From Salibacter halophilus (lineage in GTDB: Bacteria; Bacteroidota; Bacteroidia; Flavobacteriales_G; Salibacteraceae): a stretch of 64,000 nucleotides of DNA. Location: assembly GCF_008806325.1 (NCBI RefSeq), contig NZ_WACR01000004.1, positions 186,001 through 250,000 on the forward strand, in the 5' to 3' direction. Positions 33,956 to 42,613 of this stretch are shown piece after piece (position 1 is the stretch's first letter; each line of letters starts with the position of its first letter). The translations under genes were made by a program, and so were the position numbers. The notes under the pieces were generated by a model that saw nothing but the letters and a program-made list of their open reading frames with translations, did not search any database and was not told the DNA's origin.

Positions 33956-35419
33956 TTACTCTTTCTCAAACAAGCTAACTGTTTCAACGTGTGCTGTGTG
34001 TGGAAACTGATCCACTACACTAAACTTTTGCAGAATATAGCCACTTTCGTTTAGATGGACAAAATCCCGAGCCTGAGTTGCCGGGTTGCACGATATATAA
34101 ACGATTCTTTTTGCATCCAGTTGTATAACTCGCTTGAGCGTTTTTGGTGCAATTCCTGATCTTGGCGGATCTAAAACAAGCGTTTTAATGTTGTTTTTGT
34201 ATTCCGGATATTCGAGTAAAAACTTGCCCACATCAGCAGCAAAAAACTTCAGGTTTTTCAACTTGTTGAGCTCAGCATTCTTTCGCGCATTTTCAATTGC
34301 ACTTTCCACGATGTCTACACCAATGATTGATTTTGCACCATTGCTTTGATGAGCGAGGATTTGACCAATAGTTCCTGTACCGCAAAAGAGGTCGAGAATT
34401 ACTTCTTCATCGTTTCGGTCAGAGCCGGAAAGAGCGTAGTCAACGGCTTTTTGATAGAGCTTTTGTGCAGCAGCCGGGTTGGGTTGAAAAAAGCTGTTGA
34501 TACTCATTTCAAACTCCAAATCGAGGAGGTTTTCATGAATAATCGATTTCCCGTAGAGCAAGTGTGTTTCTGCGTCTTTGTCAAAAGCTCTGTCTCCCAG
34601 GCTGTCGTGGATCGTATGCATGATTCCGGCCAGGCGATCTTTTCCAAATAATTCAATCAGCTTTGAAACGAAACTCTCTTTGTCAAATTCCTCAAGATGA
34701 GAAGATGAAGTCGTGAGGTTGAAGAGTAGTTTATCTTCACTAAAACTCTTTCTTATATTGATGTAACGATAAAACCCTTTGTGACGAGCAGGATGCCAGG
34801 CGGGTAGACCAGTGCTTTTCAAATATTCGCGCAATTCACCGAACTGATTTTCAACATCGGCATCGAACAGACCGGAATCAGCATTCATGTTTTCAACGCT
34901 GAGCCATTGTCCGCGATGTTTGAACCCAAGACCAAAGTCGTTGTAGTTTTCGTTTTTCTCAGTATCCCAAATCACTTGCGAAAAACTGTATTCCATTTTG
35001 TTGCGGTAATGCCAGTCGCGCGGTGACGGAATGAACTCATCGAACTTTGACTCGAGGTTTTCCTGTTCGCCTATTCGTTTGTAGAGTTCAAATGTGGAAT
35101 TTTTTTTATGAGCGTGTTGCTCTGCTAAGGGCCAGTTGGCAAAAGGAGCTCCCGGAATAGACTGATAGGGTGTTTCCACTTCATTTGAAGATCGCTCGAG
35201 GACCTCAGCGAGTTTGCATTGAGCGTAATTCTTTTTGCGTTTCACGACCTTGGCTCTGACCGTTTGTCCCGGAATTGAGTTTGCTACAAACACTGTGTAG
35301 TTTCCATTCTCAGTAGGGATACGAGCAATGCCTTTTCCGCCAAAAGCCATGTCCTCAATGTGAAAAGTGAAATAGCGACCTTTTTTGAGGTCTTTTATGG
35401 AGATGTTTTCCTGTGCCAA
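33956..35419 (-). CDS. rlmD: 23S rRNA (uracil-C5)-methyltransferase, RlmD/RumA family
   Basis: About 487 residues. An N-terminal TRAM domain (FHIEDMAFGGKGIARI) precedes the SAM-binding motif LDLFCGTGTIGQ, DPPRSG, and the catalytic YISCNPAT with its nucleophilic Cys. RlmD methylates U1939 of 23S rRNA. The four-cysteine iron-sulphur site of E. coli RlmD is not visible: only single cysteines occur before residue 150. The start is uncertain. The longest reading begins at TTG 35437, inside a perfect -7 promoter element, so I use the in-frame TTG at 35419, about 15 bp beyond that element. Two GGHTCTGACC copies lie in it. Confidence 0.88.
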   Translation of the reverse strand: MAQENISIKDLKKGRYFTFHIEDMAFGGKGIARIPTENGNYTVFVANSIPGQTVRAKVVKRKKNYAQCKLAEVLERSSNEVETPYQSIPGAPFANWPLAEQHAHKKNSTFELYKRIGEQENLESKFDEFIPSPRDWHYRNKMEYSFSQVIWDTEKNENYNDFGLGFKHRGQWLSVENMNADSGLFDADVENQFGELREYLKSTGLPAWHPARHKGFYRYINIRKSFSEDKLLFNLTTSSSHLEEFDKESFVSKLIELFGKDRLAGIMHTIHDSLGDRAFDKDAETHLLYGKSIIHENLLDLEFEMSINSFFQPNPAAAQKLYQKAVDYALSGSDRNDEEVILDLFCGTGTIGQILAHQSNGAKSIIGVDIVESAIENARKNAELNKLKNLKFFAADVGKFLLEYPEYKNNIKTLVLDPPRSGIAPKTLKRVIQLDAKRIVYISCNPATQARDFVHLNESGYILQKFSVVDQFPHTAHVETVSLFEKE

Positions 35420-35434
35420 ATCAATAAATTTTGG

Positions 35435-35442
35435 CAAAAGTA
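35435..35442 (-). promoter_or_regulatory. -7 promoter element (minus-strand TACTTTTG) for the rRNA methyltransferase gene
   Basis: Plus strand CAAAAGTA, a perfect TAnnTTTG on the minus strand. It overlaps the most upstream possible start codon and argues for a start further in. Confidence 0.5.
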
Positions 35443-35554
35443 GAATTTAGTTAAGAGTTCATAGGGTATTAACAACCTACATTTACAATCCGATTAAAAA
35501 GTTAAGTTTGTATTGAAATAAAGTTCAATGGGGAAATAATCTTTTAACTGCTCA

Positions 35555-38500
35555 ATGTCTACAAGGTTTTTTATTTTATTCTTTTTCATTTCCAAAATAA
35601 TACTTTCACAGGGAAGTGGTAATGCACTGGTTTTTGATGGCAATGATGACTACGTGAATATTGGGAATCAGGTAGCTAACAATTGCAGAACAATTGAAGT
35701 TTGGTTTAAGCCAGCCATCAATATTACTTCTTCACTTCCTAATCCATCCTGTTTAGTTGTAAGGGATTTTGATAATGGTAATGGAGCAAGTACTGACGAG
35801 TTTGGTTTAGCTTTCCACCCATCAGGTTGGGGAAGCAATGCAGGAAGGTTGGTTTTTGTTAGAAGAATTGGCTCAACTTCCTATGATATCGCTTCAGATC
35901 AAAACAACTGGCAGGCTAATCACTGGTACCATGTTAGTGTTTCGATTGATGCTACATCAGGGATGAAAATGTATATCAACGGAGTTTTGCAGCAGAATAC
36001 AAATCCTTCTACAGCTCCCATTGGCACTCAAACAGGCTCATCTTCTGATAATGTCTCGATCGGAAAGTGGGGGAACTTGAATCAGAATAGGTATTTTGAA
36101 GGTGAGATCGATGAGGTAAGACTATGGGATGTATCCAGAACGCAACAGGAAATCCGTGATAATATGTGTTCTTCATTATCTGGAAATGAGCCTGGCTTGC
36201 GGGCTTACTGGAATTTTGATAGTGGATCGGGAAATACATTGATCGATAATAGTCAGAACAACTATGATGGTACATTGAATAACATGACTAATAGTAATTG
36301 GGTTTTTTCCGGAGCGCCAATCGGTGATACGAGTACACATACTTATTCAGCAAACTTATCAACTACGACAACTATTCTTAATACTGGTATAGGAGATGAG
36401 TTAACAGTCGATAATATCAACTCTAATGCTGATGGTGTTCATATTTACAAGGTTGATACTCTGCCGAATGATACAGTCGGAATCGGTAGTCCGCTCGGTA
36501 ATTATTACGGTGTATTCTTAACAGATATCAGCGGAACTTTTGATGTTTCATATGATTACAGTTGGCATGGTTGTACTAACTGTGATCAAATTCACTCCAG
36601 AAATGATAATGCTGATACGAGTTGGCAATTATTAACTACACCTCCGGCAAACTGTGAGTTTAATCTTTCAAATCAGAGCACAGTTGGTTATGACTATCGT
36701 GCAGAGTTCATCATAGATACGAGCCCATTATTGACGCTAACTAATTTTTTGGGTAGTGACACTACAATTTGCCAGGGCGATAGTTTTGATTTGAGTGCTT
36801 CATTTCCCGGAGCTACATATTTATGGCAGGACAATTCTACAGATTCTACCTTTACAGTTACGCAGGGTGGTATTTACTGGGTTGAAATTACGCTTAACGG
36901 TTGTACGGTTAGTGATACTATCAATGTTTCTGAAACTATCATTGATCCGTCCCTCGGTAATGATACCGCTATATGTATTGGTTCTAGTTTTGATCTCAAT
37001 GCTTTTAACCAGGGAGCTACATATTTATGGCAGGATAATACAACTGACTCTATTTTTACAGTAACACAAGGAGGCACTTATTGGGTAGAAGTTTCGAAAA
37101 ATGGTTGTTTAGATAGCGATACAATAAATGTTACAGTCCTCGATCCTCAACCAAACTTCCCCAATGATACTAGCTTTTGCCAGGGAGATAGTATCACACT
37201 AAACGCTGCTTTTCCAGGTGCTACTTACTTATGGCAAAATGGCTCAACTGACTCTGTGTTTACAGCTCAACAAAGTGGGACGTATTGGGTAGAGGTAACA
37301 GCAGGGAGCTGTGTTGCAAGTGATACAGTTGATGTAACTGAAGTTTCTCTCAACCCTGACTTAGGTAACGATACTACTATTTGTCCTGATGATAGCATTG
37401 TTTTAAATGTTCAACATACCGGAGCAAATTATCTCTGGAATGATAACTCTACAGATTCGGTTCTGACCGTTAATCAGTCAGGTATTTATTGGGTGAGTGT
37501 TTCGCTAGGAGGCTGTTCGCAATCAGATACGATCTCGGTTTCAGAATACAACTTCAATCCCTATTTAGGAAATGACACTACAATATGCCCGGATTCAAGT
37601 CTTTTACTCGAAACACAATATCCAACTGCCGGACATTTGTGGCAGGATAACTCTACGGATTCTACATTCTTAGTAAATCAGCCAGGGACTTATTGGGTTG
37701 AAGTGACAGGTAACAACTGTGTTTCCAGCGATACCATTAATGTGGATGTTTTTGATTTTGACTCATTTCTCGGAAATGATACCACCTTGTGTTTAGACTC
37801 GAGTATTTTATTGAGTGCTCCATTTGAGGATGCGTCATTTATTTGGCAGGATAATTCCACAGACTCTACTTACCTTGCAGATCAGGGTGGGACGTATTGG
37901 GTTGAAGTGCAGGTTAACAACTGTTTAGCTTATGATACTGTAGAAATTGAAGAGATCGATTTCAGCATTTCTCTAGGAAATGATACAACGATTTGTGCCG
38001 ATTCGAGTTTGGATCTGACCACAGGATACCCCGGACTGAGTCATATTTGGCAGGACAACTCAACAGATACGTTATTTTCAGTTTCTCAATCTGGTATCTA
38101 CTGGGTTGAGGTCGATTCTCTCGGATGCAAGGAAAGTGACACAATTCAGGTACAGGAATTCAATTTAAATCCATTCCTCAGTAATGACACTACAATTTGT
38201 GCGGATTCAAGTTTGACGTTTACTTTGCAGTATCCAAACTCAGCTTACTTGTGGCAGGATAATTCAACTGACTCTGTTTACACCGTTAGTGAGCCCGGAA
38301 TGTACTGGGTTGAAATTCAGGGTGCTGTATGCTCATCAACTGATACAATTGTAGTTGACCAGTTATCTGTCAATCCAAACCTAGGGCCAGATACTGCATT
38401 TTGTAGAGGAAGTGGCATTTACCTCAATACATTAGATTCATATGGATCTTATTTATGGCCTGATAATTCAACAGCCACAACTTACTTTGTTTCAGAGCCC

Positions 38501-38863
38501 GGATCTTATTGGGTTCAGGTTCGCGATCAGGGATGTGTTGGGAGAGATACAGTTGAAGTTGATACGATCAATTGTGATACATTACTTTCAGAACCTGAAG
38601 TAGTACTAGAATTGCCAAACGTTATAACCCCCAATAACGATATGATCAATGATGTATTTACCCCAAAGAAAGTTAGAGGTATTCGATCAATGAATACTGT
38701 CATCTACAATAGGTGGGGTGAAAAAATGTTTGAAAGCGATTTCACAACAATTATGTGGGATGCTTATAAAGCATCTGACGGAACCTACTTCTGGATTATA
38801 GAGTATACCGATGTCAACGGGAACTCAGGAACCAAAGAAGGGGATTTGATGATATTGAGGTAA
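35555..38863 (+). CDS. Giant secreted T9SS substrate: LamG domain, nine tandem repeats, CHU_C sorting domain
   Basis: 1102 residues. The signal peptide (to about 19) is followed by a LamG/concanavalin-like domain (about 22-215: ALVFDGNDDYVNIGNQ, then YHVSVSIDATSGMKMYINGV and FEGEIDEVRLWDVSRTQQEI) and a linker. Nine tandem units of about 67 residues (about 399-1008) each contain a version of LGNDTTIC, LWQDNSTDS and GTYWVEV. The C-terminal 85 residues (LPNVITPNNDMINDVFTPK to the end) are the type B (CHU_C) T9SS sorting domain, so the protein should be exported by the gliding/type IX system to the surface or medium. The repeats look like Ig-like spacers. Adhesion is a reasonable guess. Confidence 0.9.
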   Translation: MSTRFFILFFFISKIILSQGSGNALVFDGNDDYVNIGNQVANNCRTIEVWFKPAINITSSLPNPSCLVVRDFDNGNGASTDEFGLAFHPSGWGSNAGRLVFVRRIGSTSYDIASDQNNWQANHWYHVSVSIDATSGMKMYINGVLQQNTNPSTAPIGTQTGSSSDNVSIGKWGNLNQNRYFEGEIDEVRLWDVSRTQQEIRDNMCSSLSGNEPGLRAYWNFDSGSGNTLIDNSQNNYDGTLNNMTNSNWVFSGAPIGDTSTHTYSANLSTTTTILNTGIGDELTVDNINSNADGVHIYKVDTLPNDTVGIGSPLGNYYGVFLTDISGTFDVSYDYSWHGCTNCDQIHSRNDNADTSWQLLTTPPANCEFNLSNQSTVGYDYRAEFIIDTSPLLTLTNFLGSDTTICQGDSFDLSASFPGATYLWQDNSTDSTFTVTQGGIYWVEITLNGCTVSDTINVSETIIDPSLGNDTAICIGSSFDLNAFNQGATYLWQDNTTDSIFTVTQGGTYWVEVSKNGCLDSDTINVTVLDPQPNFPNDTSFCQGDSITLNAAFPGATYLWQNGSTDSVFTAQQSGTYWVEVTAGSCVASDTVDVTEVSLNPDLGNDTTICPDDSIVLNVQHTGANYLWNDNSTDSVLTVNQSGIYWVSVSLGGCSQSDTISVSEYNFNPYLGNDTTICPDSSLLLETQYPTAGHLWQDNSTDSTFLVNQPGTYWVEVTGNNCVSSDTINVDVFDFDSFLGNDTTLCLDSSILLSAPFEDASFIWQDNSTDSTYLADQGGTYWVEVQVNNCLAYDTVEIEEIDFSISLGNDTTICADSSLDLTTGYPGLSHIWQDNSTDTLFSVSQSGIYWVEVDSLGCKESDTIQVQEFNLNPFLSNDTTICADSSLTFTLQYPNSAYLWQDNSTDSVYTVSEPGMYWVEIQGAVCSSTDTIVVDQLSVNPNLGPDTAFCRGSGIYLNTLDSYGSYLWPDNSTATTYFVSEPGSYWVQVRDQGCVGRDTVEVDTINCDTLLSEPEVVLELPNVITPNNDMINDVFTPKKVRGIRSMNTVIYNRWGEKMFESDFTTIMWDAYKASDGTYFWIIEYTDVNGNSGTKEGDLMILR
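36749..38580 (+). repeat. Nine in-frame tandem repeats of about 201-204 bp
   Basis: Each unit encodes about 67-68 residues beginning near LGxDTxxC and containing Cys twice (DTTIC early, NGC or NNC late), consistent with one disulphide per Ig-like module. The units are diverged at DNA level. Confidence 0.88.
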
Positions 38864-38871
38864 ATCTCAAA

Positions 38872-39477
38872 CTATTTGATCATGTCTAAAATATATTTCT
38901 CATCTAATAAATAAATCACTCCTAAGCTGACTGGAATATATTGAAAGTCGCCTGCTATTGCATACCCGGCACTAAACTCAACTCCAATTTCTTCTGATAC
39001 CATGTAGTCGCCACCTATTTTTGGGACTATTGTAAACTCATTATTTTTAACTACTTGTGACTGTGGAGCAAGAAATGGTCCTGAATAAACTATATATTGT
39101 CTAATTAGGTTGACTCCAATATTCAAACCAGCGTAGATATTGATATCTTCATTAGGCATTAAGTGGTAGCTACCTGTAAGATATATGTTGTTCATTGTTA
39201 AAGGATCAATTTGTGGAGGAGTTGTATTTATCCCAGTAAAATCTGGCTGTTCAGCAATGTATCCCATTCTTTCATACTTTAGACCAACACTGATGTTTTC
39301 CTTTACCATATATTTTGCTGAAACATTACCACCAAAACCAATACTGTACGTGTTACTGAAGTCACCTAATGCTACTCCTGACATGAAACCACCCCCAAGC
39401 CTAATTTGAGCGTTTGCTGTTATTGAAGACAGAGTAAAGAGCATAAGAGAAATGAAGAAAATATTGAAACTTTTCAT
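38872..39477 (-). CDS. Outer-membrane beta-barrel protein (OmpW/PorT-like size)
   Basis: 201 residues from ATG 39477 with a signal peptide ending ANAQI. Glycine- and aromatic-rich strands (RLGGGFMSGVALGDF, SIGFGGNVSAKYMVKENISVG, INIYAGLNIGVNLI, GVEFSAGYAIAGDF) fit an eight-stranded barrel of the common Bacteroidota OMP_b-brl type. No specific function can be assigned. It is convergent with the giant T9SS protein gene, only 8 bp between stops. The longer reading to 39510 adds residues ahead of a clear signal peptide and is rejected. Confidence 0.72.
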   Translation of the reverse strand: MKSFNIFFISLMLFTLSSITANAQIRLGGGFMSGVALGDFSNTYSIGFGGNVSAKYMVKENISVGLKYERMGYIAEQPDFTGINTTPPQIDPLTMNNIYLTGSYHLMPNEDINIYAGLNIGVNLIRQYIVYSGPFLAPQSQVVKNNEFTIVPKIGGDYMVSEEIGVEFSAGYAIAGDFQYIPVSLGVIYLLDEKYILDMIK

Positions 39478-39648
39478 AGTGTAGAATATTTTTAGTTTAG
39501 ATAAAGCCAAATATCACTTTTTTAGAATAAATACCACCCTGGTGATCTATGTTTTTTAAAAATAATTATTAACATCTAATCCAAATTATTCAAAAACATG
39601 AAAGACTAGGATGCGTTCAATATATTTGCCATTTATCAAAACGGATTC

Positions 39649-40338
39649 ATGATCATTTCTCACAAGCACAGGTTTATTTTTATCAAGACCGAAAAAACTG
39701 CCGGCACAAGTATTGAAATTGCTCTTTCTAAAATTTGCGGACCAAACGATGTTATAACTCCAATAGAACCAGTTGATGAGGAATACAGGAAAGAAATAGG
39801 GGTTAGATCTTGTCAAAATTACCGAATACCATTTTCTAAATGGAGCTTTAAAGATTTCTTGAATTCATTGAAAATTCTTAGACTGCCTTCATTCTACAAT
39901 CATATGCCCGCTAAAAAGATAAAGCAATATGTAACAGAGGACCAATGGAATGATTATTACAAGTTCACATTTGAACGCAATCCATTTGACAAGTTGATCT
40001 CTTATTACTTTTGGACGAACACAAACAACGACTACAGTTCTATTCAGGAGTTTATCGACTCTGGTAAAGCAAAAGGTATAGCGGGATATGACCTTTACAC
40101 GATCAATGATGAAATTGTAGTCGATAAGGTTTACAATTATGAAAACCTTAAAGAAGCTATGCTTGATATTAGTTCAAAACTAAAACTTGATGAAGAATTA
40201 AAACTCCCCCAAAGAAAAGCTAAAGGTCACGTACGTAAGAATCGTGATCATTATAGCAAGGTGCTCAACAATGATCAAATCGAATGGGTGAAGAAAGAGT
40301 TTTTTAAAGAAATCGATTTATTCAACTACGCTACCTAA
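39649..40338 (+). CDS. Sulfotransferase family protein
   Basis: 229 residues. The N-terminus has the 5'-phosphosulfate-binding loop FIFIKTEKTAGTSIEIAL and, near residue 110, the 3'-phosphate motif FTFERNPFDKLISYYFW, together the signature of PAPS-dependent sulfotransferases (sulfotransferase family 2 type). It would transfer sulfate from PAPS to a sugar or other hydroxyl. No signal peptide, so it acts in the cytosol. An alpha/beta-hydrolase-like gene starts 11 bp downstream and probably shares the transcript. The acceptor is unknown. A link to surface glycans is only a guess. Confidence 0.82.
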   Translation: MIISHKHRFIFIKTEKTAGTSIEIALSKICGPNDVITPIEPVDEEYRKEIGVRSCQNYRIPFSKWSFKDFLNSLKILRLPSFYNHMPAKKIKQYVTEDQWNDYYKFTFERNPFDKLISYYFWTNTNNDYSSIQEFIDSGKAKGIAGYDLYTINDEIVVDKVYNYENLKEAMLDISSKLKLDEELKLPQRKAKGHVRKNRDHYSKVLNNDQIEWVKKEFFKEIDLFNYAT

Positions 40339-40349
40339 CTGGAAACTCG

Positions 40350-41033
40350 ATGAGCTATGAAACTGTAAAAAATACTGATGCAGGAATTTATGAAGACTTA
40401 TCCGGTTCTGATAAATTACTAGTGACGTTTGGTGGTGTAAATCAGGGTGTTGGGGTTCCTGTTTTCGAGTTTTTTAATACGATTTCTAACATTGAATGCG
40501 ATAAAATATTGATTCGTGATCATCATCAAGCATGGTATCAAAAAGGTGTTGATAATGAGCTGAACTCTTTTGATAAAATTAAGTCCTATTTAGAAGAACT
40601 AATTGAAAAGAACGATTACAAAAAAGTGCTCTTTTTAGGGAATTCGATGGGAGGATATGCTGCTATCTTACTCGGTACTTTAATTGATGTACATCATATC
40701 ATTGCGTTTGCACCCCAATCGTTTATCGATCCATTCTACCGTTTTATTTATCGTGACAAACGATGGAAAGAGCAAATGAAAAACGTACATAATTGCGAAC
40801 AATCTCATAAGGAGTATTTCGATCTCAAAGCTTACCTGAAACAAAATCAATCTTACAAATCAAGTATTCTGATTTATTTCTCATCTTCAGACAGGCTTGA
40901 TAAAATCCATGCTGAGAGACTAAAACTCCTGAATGGTGTGAGTACAATTAAAGTTTTGGAAGGTGGTCACACGCTGGTAAAAACACTTCGCGATAGAGGT
41001 GAGTTAAAGCGCATTATTGAGGGCAGTCTATAG
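40350..41033 (+). CDS. Alpha/beta-hydrolase-like protein
   Basis: 227 residues. LLVTFGGVNQ near the N-terminus gives the first strand and oxyanion region. KVLFLGNSMGGYAAILLG holds the nucleophile elbow G-N-S-M-G. SILIYFSSSDRLD supplies a likely acid region, and LEGGHTLVKTL near the C-terminus contains the expected catalytic His. This completes a Ser-Asp-His set of an esterase-like enzyme. Substrate unknown. It follows the sulfotransferase gene by 11 bp, so the two probably act on or around the same product. Confidence 0.72.
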   Translation: MSYETVKNTDAGIYEDLSGSDKLLVTFGGVNQGVGVPVFEFFNTISNIECDKILIRDHHQAWYQKGVDNELNSFDKIKSYLEELIEKNDYKKVLFLGNSMGGYAAILLGTLIDVHHIIAFAPQSFIDPFYRFIYRDKRWKEQMKNVHNCEQSHKEYFDLKAYLKQNQSYKSSILIYFSSSDRLDKIHAERLKLLNGVSTIKVLEGGHTLVKTLRDRGELKRIIEGSL

Positions 41034-41157
41034 TTCACCATAGAGTTGAACATTCTTTCAAAACCAATAATCAATAGTCTCAACCACTTATAAAATTAGA
41101 GGTTTGTTTTATTTCTATTTTATTAAATTCGATGAGCGAATTAAACAATCTATCGAG

Positions 41158-41622
41158 ATGGAAATCAGGGATCTGACCATTAAGGGTGAATTTGAAGGTG
41201 ATGAAAAGCTTGAAAAGCGTATTGACAATTTTCAGGATTACCTCAATCTTATCAATAGCCGTGATTTAGATGAAGAAGTCGTGAATTCAATAAATTCTTC
41301 AATCGATGAATTAAATCAGTTTATCGGGACGAAAAGAGGTTATAAAAATAAGCTCGTCAAGGTGAGATCCAAAATTGTGAGACTCGTTGAAAAGCAAGCC
41401 AAACTGGTACCACAAAACTATTACCGCAAATTATGGCTTGCTCTTGGAATGTCAGTTTTTGGGATGCCCATTGGAGTAGTTTTTGGTACTTCTTTTGGAA
41501 GCATGGCTTACCTTGGAGTAGGATTGCCAATTGGTATGGCTGTTGGTATTGCTGTAGGTGCAAGTATGGATAAAAGAGCACTTCAGGAAGGTCGTCAACT
41601 CGATATCGAGATCTTTTCATAA
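41158..41622 (+). CDS. Hypothetical protein with coiled coil and paired C-terminal glycine-rich membrane helices
   Basis: About 154 residues. The first half is highly charged and helical (LEKRIDNFQDYLNLINSRD and the region after it), probably coiled coil. The C-terminal part has two Gly/Ala-rich hydrophobic segments (LALGMSVFGMPIGVVFGTSF and YLGVGLPIGMAVGIAVGAS) then a short polar tail, so it is likely a tail-anchored membrane protein. No family recognised. I start at ATG 41158; a TTG at 41104 would add an unusual Phe/Tyr-rich leader. One GGHTCTGACC copy at 41169. Confidence 0.6.
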   Translation: MEIRDLTIKGEFEGDEKLEKRIDNFQDYLNLINSRDLDEEVVNSINSSIDELNQFIGTKRGYKNKLVKVRSKIVRLVEKQAKLVPQNYYRKLWLALGMSVFGMPIGVVFGTSFGSMAYLGVGLPIGMAVGIAVGASMDKRALQEGRQLDIEIFS

Positions 41623-41663
41623 ATGTTATTTTACGTGTCAATTAATAGCGTCAATATTTTATT

Positions 41664-41704
41664 TACATTTGTATCGTGCACGATTAAAACGTAAACGATT
41701 AAAA
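41664..41704 (+). promoter_or_regulatory. Promoter and palindromic operator of the DoxX-OhrR operon
   Basis: A perfect -7 element TACATTTG (41664-41671) is followed 1 bp later by the 12-bp palindrome ATCGTGCACGAT (41673-41684), exactly over the expected transcription start. The word ACGATTAAAA occurs at 41680 and again at 41695. The regulator gene is the second gene of the operon, so autoregulation by the OhrR-like protein is likely. Confidence 0.6.
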
Positions 41705-41705
41705 T

Positions 41706-42131
41706 ATGAATAACATTAATACAACTAAGGCTCAACTGATTTTCAGGATATTGCTGGGGCTGGCAATGATGTATGCCGGGATAGGACACATGACATTTCA
41801 ACGGGCAGAGTTTCAGGCTCAGGTTCCTAATTGGGTACCATTGAGTAAAGATTTAGTCGTCATTCTTTCTGGGATAGTAGAAATTTTGCTCGGAGCGGGA
41901 ATGATCTTTTTGTCAAAGTACAAAGTTCAGGTTGGTCTGGCTTTAGCGATTTTTTATGTTCTCATTTTTCCGGGAAACATCGCTCAATACATGAACGAAA
42001 TTGATGCTTTTGGTCTCGATACAGATAGAAAGCGATTCATCAGGTTATTCTTTCAACCGGCTCTTATACTCTGGGCTCTTTGGTCATCTGGAGCTCTAAA
42101 ATATTTGATCAACAGATCTAAAAAGAAGTAA
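41706..42131 (+). CDS. DoxX family membrane protein
   Basis: 141 residues with four membrane segments. LIFRILLGLAMMYAGIGHM at the N-terminus and ILSGIVEILLGAGMIFL in the middle are the DoxX/MauE-like pattern. DoxX-like proteins are often linked to redox or sulphur stress. In this case the next gene, 17 bp downstream, encodes an OhrR-type peroxide sensor, which suggests induction by organic hydroperoxides. The specific reaction, if any, is unknown. Confidence 0.85.
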   Translation: MNNINTTKAQLIFRILLGLAMMYAGIGHMTFQRAEFQAQVPNWVPLSKDLVVILSGIVEILLGAGMIFLSKYKVQVGLALAIFYVLIFPGNIAQYMNEIDAFGLDTDRKRFIRLFFQPALILWALWSSGALKYLINRSKKK

Positions 42132-42148
42132 TTTGAAACGAAATTGAA

Positions 42149-42613
42149 ATGGGAGATAAGTACGATTCATTAAAACTCGGGAATCAAATATGCTTCCCGC
42201 TTTACGCTACTTCTCGATTTATCACAAAGCTCTATACTCCGCTGTTAAAAGAGCTTGATATCACATATCCGCAGTATTTGGTTTTATTATCCCTTTGGGA
42301 AAATGAGCAATTGACGGTCAGAGCCATAAGCGAAATTCTGTTTCTCGAATCTAACACGCTAACTCCGCTTCTCAAACGAATGGAGAAAAAAGGAATTTTG
42401 ATCAGGAAGCGATCTGATGAGGATGAGCGCGTTGTTGAAGTCATTTTAACAGAAAAGGGGTGGAGCATACGAGATAAAGCTGTTTGTATTCCTCAGCAAA
42501 TTGTGGATAGCTTGAGTAGTAGCAATTTGAGCAGGGAGGATATCGTCCATTTCAAAAAAACTCTCGATCAATTGTTACCTGAGGTAAGGCAAAAAGCAGA
42601 AAATATAACTTGA
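42149..42613 (+). CDS. OhrR-like MarR family regulator (organic peroxide sensor)
   Basis: 154 residues. The N-terminal GNQICFPLYATSRFITKLY carries the reactive Cys at the place used by OhrR to sense organic hydroperoxides. LDITYPQYLVLLSLWE with its two Tyr and the winged-helix LFLESNTLTPLLKRMEKKG, then RSDEDERVVEVILTEKG, are typical of OhrR. It should repress its own operon until the Cys is oxidised. No ohr gene is adjacent; the only co-transcribed gene is DoxX-like. The operator is probably the palindrome at 41673-41684. One GGHTCTGACC copy lies in the wing-helix region (42316). Confidence 0.88.
   Translation: MGDKYDSLKLGNQICFPLYATSRFITKLYTPLLKELDITYPQYLVLLSLWENEQLTVRAISEILFLESNTLTPLLKRMEKKGILIRKRSDEDERVVEVILTEKGWSIRDKAVCIPQQIVDSLSSSNLSREDIVHFKKTLDQLLPEVRQKAENIT

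Noticed and set aside
36749-38580. CRISPR-like regular spacing
   Set aside because: The repeats are in-frame, about 201 bp long and diverged, encode Ig-like protein units, and there are no short identical repeats with spacers or cas genes.
35555-38863. GGHTCTGACC explained as a by-product of repeated protein motifs
   Set aside because: Copies occur in unrelated proteins, in all three frames and between genes; only two of 24 lie in this repeat protein.
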